IMG/VR virus record: IMGVR_UViG_3300028666_000022
Coordinates: 186,001 to 250,000 of that record
Origin: a virus
DNA: 64,000 bases
Direction: 5' to 3' (one strand)
Under the pieces are notes generated by a model. The model saw nothing but the letters and a program-made list of their open reading frames with translations. It was not told the origin of the DNA and made no database searches. Shown in pieces: positions 18,172 through 26,097 of this stretch. The translations under genes and the position numbers were made by a program. Each line of letters begins with the position of its first letter. Positions within the stretch are counted from its first letter, which is position 1.

Positions 18172-18301
18172 AAAACATTCAATAATTATTTTTATCAGGA
18201 ATCTCGCTTCCGCTTCGAACACCATTAAAGAAATACTTAGTGTTCACCCTTGAGTCACTGTTCTTCCAGCTAAATAATCTACTCTTTGTATTGAATGTTT
18301 T
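18172..18301 (-). other. GC-richer island bounded by a perfect 13-bp inverted repeat
   Basis: AAAACATTCAATA (18172-18184) and TATTGAATGTTTT (18289-18301) are exact complements. They enclose about 100 bases clearly richer in G and C than the surroundings. On the minus strand the interior holds a further 6-bp inverted repeat (GAACAC with GTGTTC) and short GGAA/TTCC pairs. It may be a structured RNA, a small mobile element with terminal repeats, or part of a short gene (see the overlapping CDS). No tRNA cloverleaf could be fitted. Confidence 0.5.
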
Positions 18302-18310
18302 TATTTTCAA
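18179..18310 (-). CDS. Doubtful 43-codon reading frame with TTG start
   Basis: A frame beginning TTG at 18308-18310 continues for 43 codons (KIKTFNTKSRLFSWKN..., ending GSEIPDKNNY) through the GC-richer island. The TTG context (AAATATTTGAAAATA) resembles that of two other TTG-started genes at 20794 and 39317. Against it, the codons (AAG, AAC, GAC, GTG, AGG) are unlike this phage's usual AT-rich choice, so the frame may be an accident of a structured RNA. Confidence 0.25.
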   Translation of the reverse strand: MKIKTFNTKSRLFSWKNSDSRVNTKYFFNGVRSGSEIPDKNNY

Positions 18311-18317
18311 ATATTTT

Positions 18318-19070
18318 TTAATCGTATTGACTAAAACTATTCTGTATATCTATTTTAGATGACTTCGGTAAATCATCAAAATCTGCAATATATGTACCAT
18401 CTGGTAATTCTCTTATACCTTTTTCTTTACCATTTCTTTCATTAAATGAATTGCCTTGCCAAAAATCATTTAAATTAAAATAATAAGGATATGATACATT
18501 CGTTTTATTCATTAATTTTTCACTATTTGTAGGTTCTCTAACCTCTTGAACATCTGCATTCAATGCTTCTAATTTAGAATTTAAACCCTGAACAGTAGTA
18601 TTTAAACCTTCTAATTGATCATTAATGCTTTGCATTGCTGCAATATTATGTTTAATTATATCATTCTGAATATCATCAACTTTTTGAACTGGTTGAATAG
18701 ATGCGTTAATATCTGCTCCCATTGGATTTACTGGGGCAGTAGTTGTAGGTGGAGCAATACCTGCAGTACTATCAATAGGTGGTTGTGTTGCTTCTCTATC
18801 AATTGGCTGATCATTTGATGGTGCAGGAGGTTCACTTCCTTCTGGTTTAGGTGCATCTTCTTGATCACCAGCTTCATTTGTAAAAGAAGGACTTGCTGGA
18901 ACAGGTAATCCATCACTAGTATTATATAATTCAACAGGAAGATTATCAAATTCTTCGTTATTATCTACCAGTGGACGATATTTAGGAGATTCATTGATCT
19001 TATAATCATAACGATATTTAATCTTCCTAAGTTGTTCCTCAAAAAGTTTATCTTTTTTTATATCTTTCAT
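18318..19070 (-). CDS. Pro-rich, coiled-coil hypothetical protein, 250 residues
   Basis: The order is a charged N-terminus (MKDIKKDKLFEEQLRKIKYRYDYKINE), a long Pro/Asp/Thr-rich disordered region (about 60-125), then a helical heptad stretch around residues 130-175 (NDQLEGLNTTVQGLNSKLEAL) likely to form a coiled coil, and a tail with YPYYFNLNDFW. No known family. The neighbouring leader-bearing proteins and the coiled coil suggest a head-internal or assembly protein, which is inference only. Confidence 0.55.
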   Translation of the reverse strand: MKDIKKDKLFEEQLRKIKYRYDYKINESPKYRPLVDNNEEFDNLPVELYNTSDGLPVPASPSFTNEAGDQEDAPKPEGSEPPAPSNDQPIDREATQPPIDSTAGIAPPTTTAPVNPMGADINASIQPVQKVDDIQNDIIKHNIAAMQSINDQLEGLNTTVQGLNSKLEALNADVQEVREPTNSEKLMNKTNVSYPYYFNLNDFWQGNSFNERNGKEKGIRELPDGTYIADFDDLPKSSKIDIQNSFSQYD

Positions 19071-19082
19071 ACACTAAAAATA

Positions 19083-19235
19083 TTAACCTCTAAGCAATAA
19101 ACGACCATCTTCGGTAATAAATTGTTTTTCTAATCTTTCAACTTTAAGATTTAATTTTTTTGTTTTAACACTTTCTTCCTCACTTTGAGGAACATCATTA
19201 AAATTATCGAGTGTTTTTTCGATGTTTTTATCCAT
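19083..19235 (-). CDS. Small acidic/helical protein, 50 residues
   Basis: An ATG at 19233-19235 opens a 50-codon frame (MDKNIEKTLDNF...ending GRLLLRG) in a stretch otherwise without a gene. It is charged, with a helical C-terminal half (LKVERLEKQF). A GTATTTATA motif (19255-19263) lies 19 bases upstream. It lies 12 bases before the next gene, the 250-residue protein, so a shared transcript is likely. Function unknown. Confidence 0.6.
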   Translation of the reverse strand: MDKNIEKTLDNFNDVPQSEEESVKTKKLNLKVERLEKQFITEDGRLLLRG

Positions 19236-19254
19236 GATAATTTATATTATTTTA

Positions 19255-19263
19255 TATAAATAC
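19255..19263 (-). promoter_or_regulatory. Late-promoter-like motif GTATTTATA
   Basis: Located 19 bases upstream of the 50-residue gene at 19235 and followed by TATAAAATAA on the minus strand, as at the other copies. Confidence 0.45.
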
Positions 19264-19273
19264 TATGTAATTA

Positions 19274-19909
19274 TCATTTTGTTAACAACGTAACTAAAAA
19301 TCTTTTAAGATGAGTAAAATTTGGAAGTATCTTATAATATTCAATATATTTATCACCATCTAAATCGATGATTGAAGCATTTGTTCTTTGTAATAATTTG
19401 TCTTTGATTTCATCAATATTAAATTGAAAAAATTTGTAAATATTAATGTCAACACCAAATATTTTATTTTCAGATAAGAGATATATCATCTCATTTTTAA
19501 AATTATATAATATATCTGCTTTTTCTGGTATTTTATTTAATAAGTCTTGAATGTTTTTTATTTGAGAAAATATAGGATCAACAATAATATATTCATATTT
19601 AGAAAAGAAATAAAATTGTGGTACTAAATTTATAAAATTTTCAATACCATTTACATGAGATGATTTACTTTCTTCAAAACTACATTCCCAATATAATTCA
19701 TTTGTTATTATTTTCTTTTTTAGAATATCTGCATTTTGAATAATATTATTATTTGGATTACTAGCTTTCATAAATGACCATCCTACATATAAAGTAGGTA
19801 ATCTTTTATCTAATTTATCGTATTCAATCGATTCTTTATAATAATTTATATAATCAACTTTTATGTGGTTAACTAGTTCTTTTTCATAGATAATATTAGC
19901 AAGTTTCAT
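19274..19909 (-). CDS. Hypothetical protein, 211 residues
   Basis: Not recognised. The sequence (MKLANIIYEKELVNHIKVDY...) has a mixed alpha/beta pattern with a YVGWSFMK segment near residue 41-48 and a conserved-looking EYIIVDPIF strand (about 105-113). It is the last gene of the long minus-strand island and abuts the 80-residue gene with no gap, suggesting translational coupling. It is not a clear glycosyltransferase. Confidence 0.55.
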   Translation of the reverse strand: MKLANIIYEKELVNHIKVDYINYYKESIEYDKLDKRLPTLYVGWSFMKASNPNNNIIQNADILKKKIITNELYWECSFEESKSSHVNGIENFINLVPQFYFFSKYEYIIVDPIFSQIKNIQDLLNKIPEKADILYNFKNEMIYLLSENKIFGVDINIYKFFQFNIDEIKDKLLQRTNASIIDLDGDKYIEYYKILPNFTHLKRFLVTLLTK

Positions 19910-20152
19910 TTAAATATCATTATTTAATATATTATAAAATTTACTATTTTTATTAATTTTATTTGATTTATTTATCATTTTTTCGGTAAGTATTAAAATT
20001 TTAATTTTAAACCAACCATCAGTATCTTTATACACATAACTATAATCAGAAACTATTTCATCATTTTCTTTTTTACATTTACTTATATATTTTTTTCTTT
20101 GTTTATTTAATTCAGTTTTTGCTTTCAATTTAGTTTTGTATCTCATAAACAT
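19910..20152 (-). CDS. Small basic hypothetical protein, 80 residues
   Basis: A Lys-rich N-terminal half (MFMRYKTKLKAKTELNKQRKKYISK) is followed by a DGWFKIKILIL strand and a Asn/Lys-rich tail. It starts directly at the end of the upstream glycosyltransferase and stops where the 211-residue gene begins. No family recognised; nucleic-acid binding is possible from charge alone. Confidence 0.5.
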   Translation of the reverse strand: MFMRYKTKLKAKTELNKQRKKYISKCKKENDEIVSDYSYVYKDTDGWFKIKILILTEKMINKSNKINKNSKFYNILNNDI

Positions 20153-20794
20153 TTATTTACTGTTAGCAATAAAATGTGAATAGTAGGTGCTTGTCTTTAT
20201 ATTTTTAAAATAATATTTTTCATCATCCGAAATATTATTCATATCGGTATAATACCAAGGAACATGCCTAGCACAATAAGGAATATTAGTTCTTATACTA
20301 TTAAATGATTTAAGTCTTGTACGATATAAAGAAAATGTGGTATCTGTTGCAGCATCAAAATACATATCATCTAACGGTCTTGTCCAGTATCCACCTTCTG
20401 TTTTCCTAACAAAATTACTAAATTCAATATTAGGTAAATCATCTATTCTTAAAGATAATGCACATTTTTCATATTGAGGATATTTATCTAAACCTCTTCT
20501 TAGTACATCTAAGAAATCTTTAGGAACTCCAGTTAAATCTAAATCAGAATCTGTTACTATGTATTCATCATCTATTCCCAATTTAAATAATATTCCAGCA
20601 TCCCAAATAACTGTGTGACCAAAATTATGATCTAATAAAACCGTTTCATATTTACAATTTTTATAATAATCTAATAATGGTTGATATGTACTTGCATTGT
20701 CTATAAAAATAGGATCTACCCCACAATTATGTAAATAATCTGCCATTTTCATTGGCAACAATAATCGATTATTATTTATTATTAATGCTTTCAA
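20153..20794 (-). CDS. Glycosyltransferase-like protein (GT-A fold), TTG start
   Basis: The 213-residue protein begins MKALIINNNRLLLPMKMADYL and has IFIDNAST and the metal-binding-like TDSDLDLTG, with WTRPLDDMYFDAATDTTFSLYR later, a pattern of small GT-A sugar-nucleotide transferases found in capsule clusters. The natural N-terminus starts at a TTG codon (20792-20794); an ATG at residue 15 would remove the first strand, so TTG is preferred. It lies at the downstream end of the glycan island. Donor and acceptor are unknown. Confidence 0.65.
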   Translation of the reverse strand: MKALIINNNRLLLPMKMADYLHNCGVDPIFIDNASTYQPLLDYYKNCKYETVLLDHNFGHTVIWDAGILFKLGIDDEYIVTDSDLDLTGVPKDFLDVLRRGLDKYPQYEKCALSLRIDDLPNIEFSNFVRKTEGGYWTRPLDDMYFDAATDTTFSLYRTRLKSFNSIRTNIPYCARHVPWYYTDMNNISDDEKYYFKNIKTSTYYSHFIANSK

Positions 20795-20808
20795 AATATT
20801 TTAAAATT

Positions 20809-21042
20809 TTAATATATAATATCCTTATCATTAATGCCTAACCAAAGCGTTCTTTGTAATACATCAATCATTTCTGGATTTCCATTACTATAACCACCAT
20901 TACTAAAAATATGCCAACCAGTTTTTCTTAAATAATTAACCATTTCTTCATCACATAAATTTATTTCTACATGATACTTATAATTTTCCCAACCATTTGG
21001 TAAAATTTCAGTATTTGTCATTCTAGGATCAAAAAAACTCAT
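20809..21042 (-). CDS. Hypothetical protein, 77 residues
   Basis: A short protein (MSFFDPRMTNTEILPNGWENYK...) with several Trp and Gly residues and an YSNGNPEMIDVLQRTLWLGI segment. No known family. It starts immediately after the stop of the 141-residue gene and precedes a glycosyltransferase gene by about 15 bases, so it belongs to the island transcript. Confidence 0.5.
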   Translation of the reverse strand: MSFFDPRMTNTEILPNGWENYKYHVEINLCDEEMVNYLRKTGWHIFSNGGYSNGNPEMIDVLQRTLWLGINDKDIIY

Positions 21043-21043
21043 T

Positions 21044-21469
21044 TTATTTATTTTTAATTAATAATAAACCTTCATATAATCCAATTTCGAGTGCTTCTTC
21101 ATAAGAATCATAAGTAACATCATTTTTATCAAGATTAATAAACGCATAGAATTGTTTATAATTTACATAAAGATGATATTTACATTCAGAATTTTCATTA
21201 GTAGAATCAATTGCAAATGGAACTATAACAATTTGAATATTGTGTTTTTCTCTTAACCATTTTTGTAATAAACTCTGTTCTGGTGCTGCAATATATCCTC
21301 TATATTCTACACCATAATATCCACATAAATTAGAATAAACTTTCCATAAAGAGGGACTTCTTTCTTCATTATTAACAACAGGAATTCTATATTCCATTAC
21401 AGTTTCTTCATCAAATCCAACTTCTTTAGCTAATACTGCAGTTTTGTGTTCAATTATTTGGTTTTCCAT
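21044..21469 (-). CDS. Conserved phage hypothetical protein, 141 residues
   Basis: The ATG at 21467-21469 (MENQIIEHKT) is chosen; another in-frame ATG lies four codons upstream inside the end of the methyltransferase gene. The protein contains EQSLLQKWLREKHNIQIVI and a C-terminal SYEEALEIGLYEGLLLI, a combination I recall from many phages of Bacteroidota where it is annotated only as hypothetical. No catalytic motif can be named. It overlaps or abuts the methyltransferase. Confidence 0.6.
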   Translation of the reverse strand: MENQIIEHKTAVLAKEVGFDEETVMEYRIPVVNNEERSPSLWKVYSNLCGYYGVEYRGYIAAPEQSLLQKWLREKHNIQIVIVPFAIDSTNENSECKYHLYVNYKQFYAFINLDKNDVTYDSYEEALEIGLYEGLLLIKNK

Positions 21470-21470
21470 T

Positions 21471-22091
21471 TTAATTATCATTCATTATTATTTCTTTATA
21501 TTCTTCAAAACTAACTAGTTGTAATAATTCTTTTCTATTTTTATCAAAATCTTCCCAATTAAGATTGTAGATATTATAATCTAACATTTTATTTTCTAAA
21601 ATATTTCTCTTCGTAATAATAGTACATCCCCAATCTTCATCAACAACAAAACAACTCCAATCTTTTAACTCATGTTTAATTAAAACAACTGCTTTATATA
21701 CATCACCATTCCATTGTCCTTTTGTTTTTAAATATTCTTCATAAGATCTTGCATGATATTCTGTTGGTGGATTACAATCGTGCATTATTATAAATCCACC
21801 TTCATTAAGACATTTTATTGCGTTATAGACATCCTTATATGATTGTTCTGCAGTATGCATTCCATCCACAAATATAACATCATATTTATTATTACCTACT
21901 CTATTATAAAAGAAATTATCACTAGTAGTAATATATGTACAATTACCAATAGGATTTGGATCTACCGATTCTTTTATTAAAGAATTTATTTTATCGAAAT
22001 TTTCTTCTGGCCTCTCTACACCAATTTCAAGATAGGTTTGAAAATTATACTTTTCAAATAGTAGATTAATTATTTCTGTTCTAGTTGTCAT
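21471..22091 (-). CDS. Class I SAM-dependent methyltransferase
   Basis: The 206-residue protein shows motif I (YLEIGVERPEENF, about 19-31) and the Methyltransf_24-type DVIFVDGMHTAEQSYKD (about 77-93) followed by a GGFIIMHDCNPP loop. Enzymes of this family often O-methylate sugars or small molecules. It is placed in the glycan island between unknown small genes, so sugar methylation or glycan capping is the best inference. Substrate unknown. Confidence 0.7.
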   Translation of the reverse strand: MTTRTEIINLLFEKYNFQTYLEIGVERPEENFDKINSLIKESVDPNPIGNCTYITTSDNFFYNRVGNNKYDVIFVDGMHTAEQSYKDVYNAIKCLNEGGFIIMHDCNPPTEYHARSYEEYLKTKGQWNGDVYKAVVLIKHELKDWSCFVVDEDWGCTIITKRNILENKMLDYNIYNLNWEDFDKNRKELLQLVSFEEYKEIIMNDN

Positions 22092-22106
22092 AAATTTTTA
22101 TTTTAA

Positions 22107-22289
22107 TTATTCTAATTCATTATTTAATACGTTTGCCATTTCATAAAATATATGATCATATATATCACCATCAATATAATCAAATAATTCAGCAAATAAC
22201 ATATTGTTTAGATTTTTATCTAATCTTACTAAATGATTAAAAATATCATTTTCAAGATCACATATTATATCTTCTGTGTTTCTAAACAT
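22107..22289 (-). CDS. Small acidic protein of a local family, 60 residues
   Basis: The protein ends NVLNNELE and contains a helical, Asp/Asn/Leu-rich middle. It resembles the next gene upstream (22289-22489) and the 59-residue gene at 25113-25292 in size, acidity, and a C-terminal ending of the type (I/V)-L-x-x-(E/D)-L. Its start codon overlaps the stop of that upstream gene by one base, so the two are coupled. Function unknown. Confidence 0.5.
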   Translation of the reverse strand: MFRNTEDIICDLENDIFNHLVRLDKNLNNMLFAELFDYIDGDIYDHIFYEMANVLNNELE

Positions 22290-22489
22290 TATTTTAATTC
22301 TTCATCTAGTATATTATTCATTTCAAAATCTAAATATTCTATATTTAAATCATTCCACATGTTACATATATTAACATTCATATTATTATTTAATATATTA
22401 TGTATATTCTTAATTAATTCAACATTTAAGTTTTTAATATAATTAAAATCATAAGAAGATATTTTTTCATTTTCAAATTTATTTTTCAT
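22289..22489 (-). CDS. Small acidic protein of a local family, 66 residues
   Basis: Asn/Ile/Leu-rich with the C-terminal ending EMNNILDEELK, similar to the 60-residue neighbour (ending NVLNNELE). Likely a tandem duplicate that has diverged. No function is recognised; small acidic helical proteins of phages often bind host proteins, but nothing here proves that. Confidence 0.5.
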   Translation of the reverse strand: MKNKFENEKISSYDFNYIKNLNVELIKNIHNILNNNMNVNICNMWNDLNIEYLDFEMNNILDEELK

Positions 22490-22511
22490 AACCCAAAATT
22501 AAATAATATTT

Positions 22512-23222
22512 TCATTTAATTCCATGTTTATTAAAAATATTTTCAATTATTTTAATATCTTCTTGATTTAACTCAGCTTCACCATATATTGATTTATGCC
22601 AATCTTTAAGTAATTTTCCATGTTCCATCACATGTCCGAGAGCAACTACAAAATTATTTACTGGAAGTAATATTGCTGCATTATCATATTTTGCAGTATC
22701 TCTAGTTTCCCATTGCCAAGGATTTATATTCTGAACTAAATATTTTTTAAAATATGATGTTTTCCATATTGAATATTGTAATGATAGTCGATAATCAGCA
22801 TTTTGATTTATTTCAGAAATATTATAATTACCAAAATTTTTAATACAACTACTTCCACCATAGAAATCTGAAGGTGTTTTTGTTAACCACATTCTTCCAA
22901 AATTTGGAATTTCTTTAATGGTTTTAATTATTTGATCTAAAAAATCATTATTAAATTCAGTAGTAACAACACAATCATCATTACCATAAATGAAATATTC
23001 ATCATTGAAATCATTAAAAAATTTAATTAAATCATTACTAAAATTCTGTGCTCCGGTATCTTCACCTAATGATATGAATTTCCAATTACCTAAATCAAAA
23101 TCTAATGTTTTATATCCTAAAACTGTAATATCTAATTCAGAACCACCAAATTTATCTAATGAATATTTATTAGCTTCTAAAATATTACGATATTTATCAC
23201 ATGTGGGAATTATTATTTTCAT
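22512..23222 (-). CDS. Glycosyltransferase-like protein (GT-A fold)
   Basis: The 236-residue protein begins MKIIIPTCDKYRNIL, the first strand of a GT2-type fold, and has YFIYGNDDCVV (about 96-106) where the DxD-like metal site is expected. WQWETRD and LGHVMEHGKLL follow. It is directly downstream of the GDP-mannose dehydratase gene. A sugar transferase using a locally made nucleotide sugar is likely; specificity unknown. Confidence 0.6.
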   Translation of the reverse strand: MKIIIPTCDKYRNILEANKYSLDKFGGSELDITVLGYKTLDFDLGNWKFISLGEDTGAQNFSNDLIKFFNDFNDEYFIYGNDDCVVTTEFNNDFLDQIIKTIKEIPNFGRMWLTKTPSDFYGGSSCIKNFGNYNISEINQNADYRLSLQYSIWKTSYFKKYLVQNINPWQWETRDTAKYDNAAILLPVNNFVVALGHVMEHGKLLKDWHKSIYGEAELNQEDIKIIENIFNKHGIK

Positions 23223-23233
23223 AAAAAATATAA

Positions 23234-24211
23234 TTATTTCTTATCTTTAAGAATATTCATCCAATTATTCACCATATCTTTCATTAATTCTTCCACTGTT
23301 TGTTCTGGTTTCCAATTAAGAATAGTTTTAGCTTTAGTTGCATCACCTCGCAAATATGGTAATTCTTCTGAACGTAAATATATTGGATTTTGTACAACAT
23401 AATCTTTATAGTCCATATCTAAATATTTAAATACCATATCACATATTTCTCTAATTGATGTTGCTATTCCTGTTGCAATTACAAAATCATCAGGAACTTC
23501 ATGATTTACTATTTTCCACATAGCTTTAACATAATCAACACTAGAACCAAAATCCCTATATGTATCTAAATTACCTAATTCAATATTTTTTCTTAATCCC
23601 AATTTAATTTCTACCGCTTGCTTACATATTTTTTGTTCAACAAAATTTGAACCCCTTCTTACACCAGTGTGGTTAAAGAGAATTCCCACACATGCATGTA
23701 AATTATATGCTCTTCTAAAATGACGAACTAAATTAATTGAAGCAACTTTACTTATTCCATAAGGACTTGTTGGATTAAAAGGGGTGGTTTCTCTTTGATA
23801 TAAATCTTCATCTACATTTAAACCAAATGATTCTGAGCTTCCAGCAAAATAATATTTAGCATCAGGACAAATTAATTTATATCCCTCTAAAATATTTTGA
23901 TTTCCCTTAAAATTAACATCCATTACATAGGTTGGCACGTCAAAACTGACTCGTACATGGCTCATAGCCGCTAAATTAAAAATATAATCAGGATTTGAGT
24001 TTTTTAAAAATCTATTAACTGATACTGAATCAGTAACATCGCCATATTCACAATGAATTAAATTTTTAATGTGTTCTAATCTATATTGTTGATTTTCGGC
24101 AACACTATGTCTTCTGACCATTCCATATATGTTATGACCCATCGATAATAAGTAATCAGTTAGGTTACTGCCGTCCATGCCTGAAATTCCAAACAATGCA
24201 ATATTACTCAT
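23234..24211 (-). CDS. gmd: GDP-mannose 4,6-dehydratase
   Basis: The 325-residue protein has the GMD/SDR nucleotide-binding start GISGMDGSNL (8-17), the substrate-site SSESFG (125-130), the catalytic Tyr-Lys pair YGISK (151-155), RRGSNFV, and LGNLDTYRDFG, all characteristic of GMD. It converts GDP-D-mannose to GDP-4-keto-6-deoxy-D-mannose, the precursor of GDP-fucose, GDP-rhamnose and GDP-perosamine. The DegT aminotransferase gene next door suggests perosamine. Length fits the family, which is usually 325-370. Confidence 0.9.
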   Translation of the reverse strand: MSNIALFGISGMDGSNLTDYLLSMGHNIYGMVRRHSVAENQQYRLEHIKNLIHCEYGDVTDSVSVNRFLKNSNPDYIFNLAAMSHVRVSFDVPTYVMDVNFKGNQNILEGYKLICPDAKYYFAGSSESFGLNVDEDLYQRETTPFNPTSPYGISKVASINLVRHFRRAYNLHACVGILFNHTGVRRGSNFVEQKICKQAVEIKLGLRKNIELGNLDTYRDFGSSVDYVKAMWKIVNHEVPDDFVIATGIATSIREICDMVFKYLDMDYKDYVVQNPIYLRSEELPYLRGDATKAKTILNWKPEQTVEELMKDMVNNWMNILKDKK

Positions 24212-24238
24212 GTTTATATTATTTATAATTTAATTTTA

Positions 24239-25096
24239 TTAAGATGCTATATCTAAAGTATGTTTTTTACCACATCTTTTACATTTAAAAATTTCTAATT
24301 CAAATTTTTCTAAATTACGATGAATATCATCTATTAATTTTGTTTCAATAGGTTCATCATTTAACCAATCAATATCAGATTCTAAATTTAATAATTCTGG
24401 ACAAAAACACCAATCTGGATTATTCTTAATTTCTTCTTCTAATTGATATTTTTTTCTTATTTCTTTATTTAATTTCTTTTTGTTACTCATTTTATTATTT
24501 TTAAATATATCCATATTAGTTAAATCAGGCCAATCAGTAACAACCCATTGTTTAGGTGGAGTATTAATAGCATTATCTAATCTTTCTAATCCCAATTGTG
24601 CTGCTTCCGGTGTTAAATAATAGTGATAACCAATAGTATCAATATTTTGTTCTCTCCAAGGTATATCAGGTAATCTACCATCATATGAATTTTTTTTCAA
24701 TTCTAATGCAGCTTCTTTATTATCTGTTAAAATTATTCCAGCACGTCCAATTTTCAAATGTTTTCTATATTGGAAAGACAGTGACATGAAAGTATTTGGA
24801 ATATAACTATTTCTTTTCCAAAGAACTGCAGCATCAATTACTTTTTTAGTTAAATAATAATAATCAACCCAATTTTCATCTTTCCATTCTAAATTAATAT
24901 TTAATTTATGTGCTAAAAAGGGAATTGATAAATATGTTCTTTTAGGAACTGTTATTTTGGTTGCCTTTGTATGTCTTAAACATAATTCAATACCATGTGT
25001 ACATGAATCAACAGCAATTGCATATGGAGATCCAAAAAACTCACATATTTTATCTTCAAATAATTTTACTGTTTCAAAATTTATATTATTATTCAT
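24239..25096 (-). CDS. Compact DegT/DnrJ-type sugar aminotransferase with C-terminal zinc ribbon
   Basis: The 285-residue protein has the DegT features SPYAIAVDSCTHGIELCL (about 23-40), a IPKRTYLS-like loop, and SFQYRK with Lys-112 in the position of the PLP-binding lysine, followed by GRAGIILTDN. It is much shorter than usual (about 370): the region between the cofactor-loop and the lysine is reduced. The last 30 residues end in a CKRCGKKH zinc-ribbon-like motif, unusual for the family. With GMD upstream of it in function, GDP-perosamine synthesis is inferred. Confidence 0.6.
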   Translation of the reverse strand: MNNNINFETVKLFEDKICEFFGSPYAIAVDSCTHGIELCLRHTKATKITVPKRTYLSIPFLAHKLNINLEWKDENWVDYYYLTKKVIDAAVLWKRNSYIPNTFMSLSFQYRKHLKIGRAGIILTDNKEAALELKKNSYDGRLPDIPWREQNIDTIGYHYYLTPEAAQLGLERLDNAINTPPKQWVVTDWPDLTNMDIFKNNKMSNKKKLNKEIRKKYQLEEEIKNNPDWCFCPELLNLESDIDWLNDEPIETKLIDDIHRNLEKFELEIFKCKRCGKKHTLDIAS

Positions 25097-25112
25097 TAGG
25101 TTTTTAATGATT

Positions 25113-25292
25113 TTAATTATTTAAATCTCTATCTAATTCATTACTTATTTCAAACAATTGTTGATTATCACTCACCCAAATTTCCCGATAAATTTCATCA
25201 TTCAATTTTAAAATTAAATCACAATATAACTCAATACTTATTTGTTCACAATATAATATTTGTTCCTTATTTTCAACTAAATAATGAATCAT
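25113..25292 (-). CDS. Small acidic protein, 59 residues
   Basis: An ATG at 25290-25292 gives a 59-residue frame (MIHYLVENKEQILYCEQ...ending ELDRDLNN). It is acidic and helical and shares size and C-terminal character with the pair at 22107-22489. It ends 17 bases before the aminotransferase gene, and its start is 2 bases past the stop of the membrane protein gene, so translation is likely coupled. Confidence 0.5.
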   Translation of the reverse strand: MIHYLVENKEQILYCEQISIELYCDLILKLNDEIYREIWVSDNQQLFEISNELDRDLNN

Positions 25293-25294
25293 TT

Positions 25295-25492
25295 TTAATC
25301 TTTATTATTATCTTTTTTCTGAAAATCACCATCTGCATCACAATGTGACGGAGGATATCCAAGCTTTTTCAAACTATAGTGACGTAAAATTCTTTGTATT
25401 ATATTATAAATACCAGTAAAGATACCACCAATTAAAAACATAAATCCTAACCAAATCCAAAAATCACTAAAAATAAATTTTAATTCTTCCAT
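25295..25492 (-). CDS. Small single-pass membrane protein, 65 residues
   Basis: After MEELKFIFSDF a hydrophobic segment (about residues 11-32, WIWLGFMFLIGGIFTGIYNII) predicts one membrane helix, followed by a basic, then polar tail (HCDADGDFQKKDNNKD). Not recognised. It sits in a set of short genes inside the glycan island. Confidence 0.5.
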   Translation of the reverse strand: MEELKFIFSDFWIWLGFMFLIGGIFTGIYNIIQRILRHYSLKKLGYPPSHCDADGDFQKKDNNKD

Positions 25493-25509
25493 AATAATAT
25501 ATTTTATAA

Positions 25510-25647
25510 TTAAATTTCAACTAATATTTCATCATTTTCTAATATAATTATATTTTTAATACGATTTTCTTCGCCAGTTTCATTATTTATTTCAGGTAAT
25601 GAATTTATTTTCTTTTTTAAATTTTTAATTGAAATACTATTTTCCAT
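25510..25647 (-). CDS. Small hypothetical protein, 45 residues
   Basis: A frame from the ATG at 25645-25647 encodes MENSISIKNLKKKI, then an acidic stretch and a beta-type end (NIIILENDEILVEI). It fills the gap between the membrane protein gene and the 141-residue gene on the same strand with short spacers. Function unknown. Confidence 0.45.
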   Translation of the reverse strand: MENSISIKNLKKKINSLPEINNETGEENRIKNIIILENDEILVEI

Positions 25648-25659
25648 AATTATAATTTT

Positions 25660-26085
25660 TTATAAATATTCTTTTTTAAAAAATAATCTCTTATACCAAG
25701 ATAACTTAGAAAATTTATCTAATATTTTATTGGTATTATTTTTAATTATTTCATCTATTTCTTCTTGTTTTAATTTTTCGTGTTCTTCTTTTAAATTAGA
25801 TATTAAATCAATACTTTCTTCTAAAATTAAACACATTGTCCCATTATCAATAGCAATAGGAATTCGTTTTCCTTTTAATTTATTAAGATTATTCCACGAT
25901 ACAATATCACATTTAATATCATTAACTAAATCTTTACCGTAACTTATTTTGTGAGCTAATAATATTTTTTCACGATCATAATTTTTAACTCCATCAATCA
26001 TGAGTTTTGTATGTCCACATCCCCTTGTATTCAGATAATAGTCATATAATATTATAAGTTTTTCTAATGTTTTAGTTTCTTCCAT
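25660..26085 (-). CDS. Hypothetical protein, 141 residues
   Basis: It begins MEETKTLEKLIILYDYYLNTRGCGHTKLMIDG; the Gly-rich TRGCGHTKLM is reminiscent of, but does not match, a P-loop. A RIPIAIDNGTM strand is followed by a long helix (EEHEKLKQEEIDEIIKNN) and a basic end WYKRLFFKKEYL. No confident family. It lies just downstream of the repeat endonuclease gene. Confidence 0.5.
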   Translation of the reverse strand: MEETKTLEKLIILYDYYLNTRGCGHTKLMIDGVKNYDREKILLAHKISYGKDLVNDIKCDIVSWNNLNKLKGKRIPIAIDNGTMCLILEESIDLISNLKEEHEKLKQEEIDEIIKNNTNKILDKFSKLSWYKRLFFKKEYL

Positions 26086-26097
26086 GATAATTTATCA

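Noticed and set aside
18198-18290. tRNA suspected from GTTCGAAGC in the GC-richer island
   Set aside because: The flanking bases do not form a 5-bp T-stem or a 7-bp acceptor stem.
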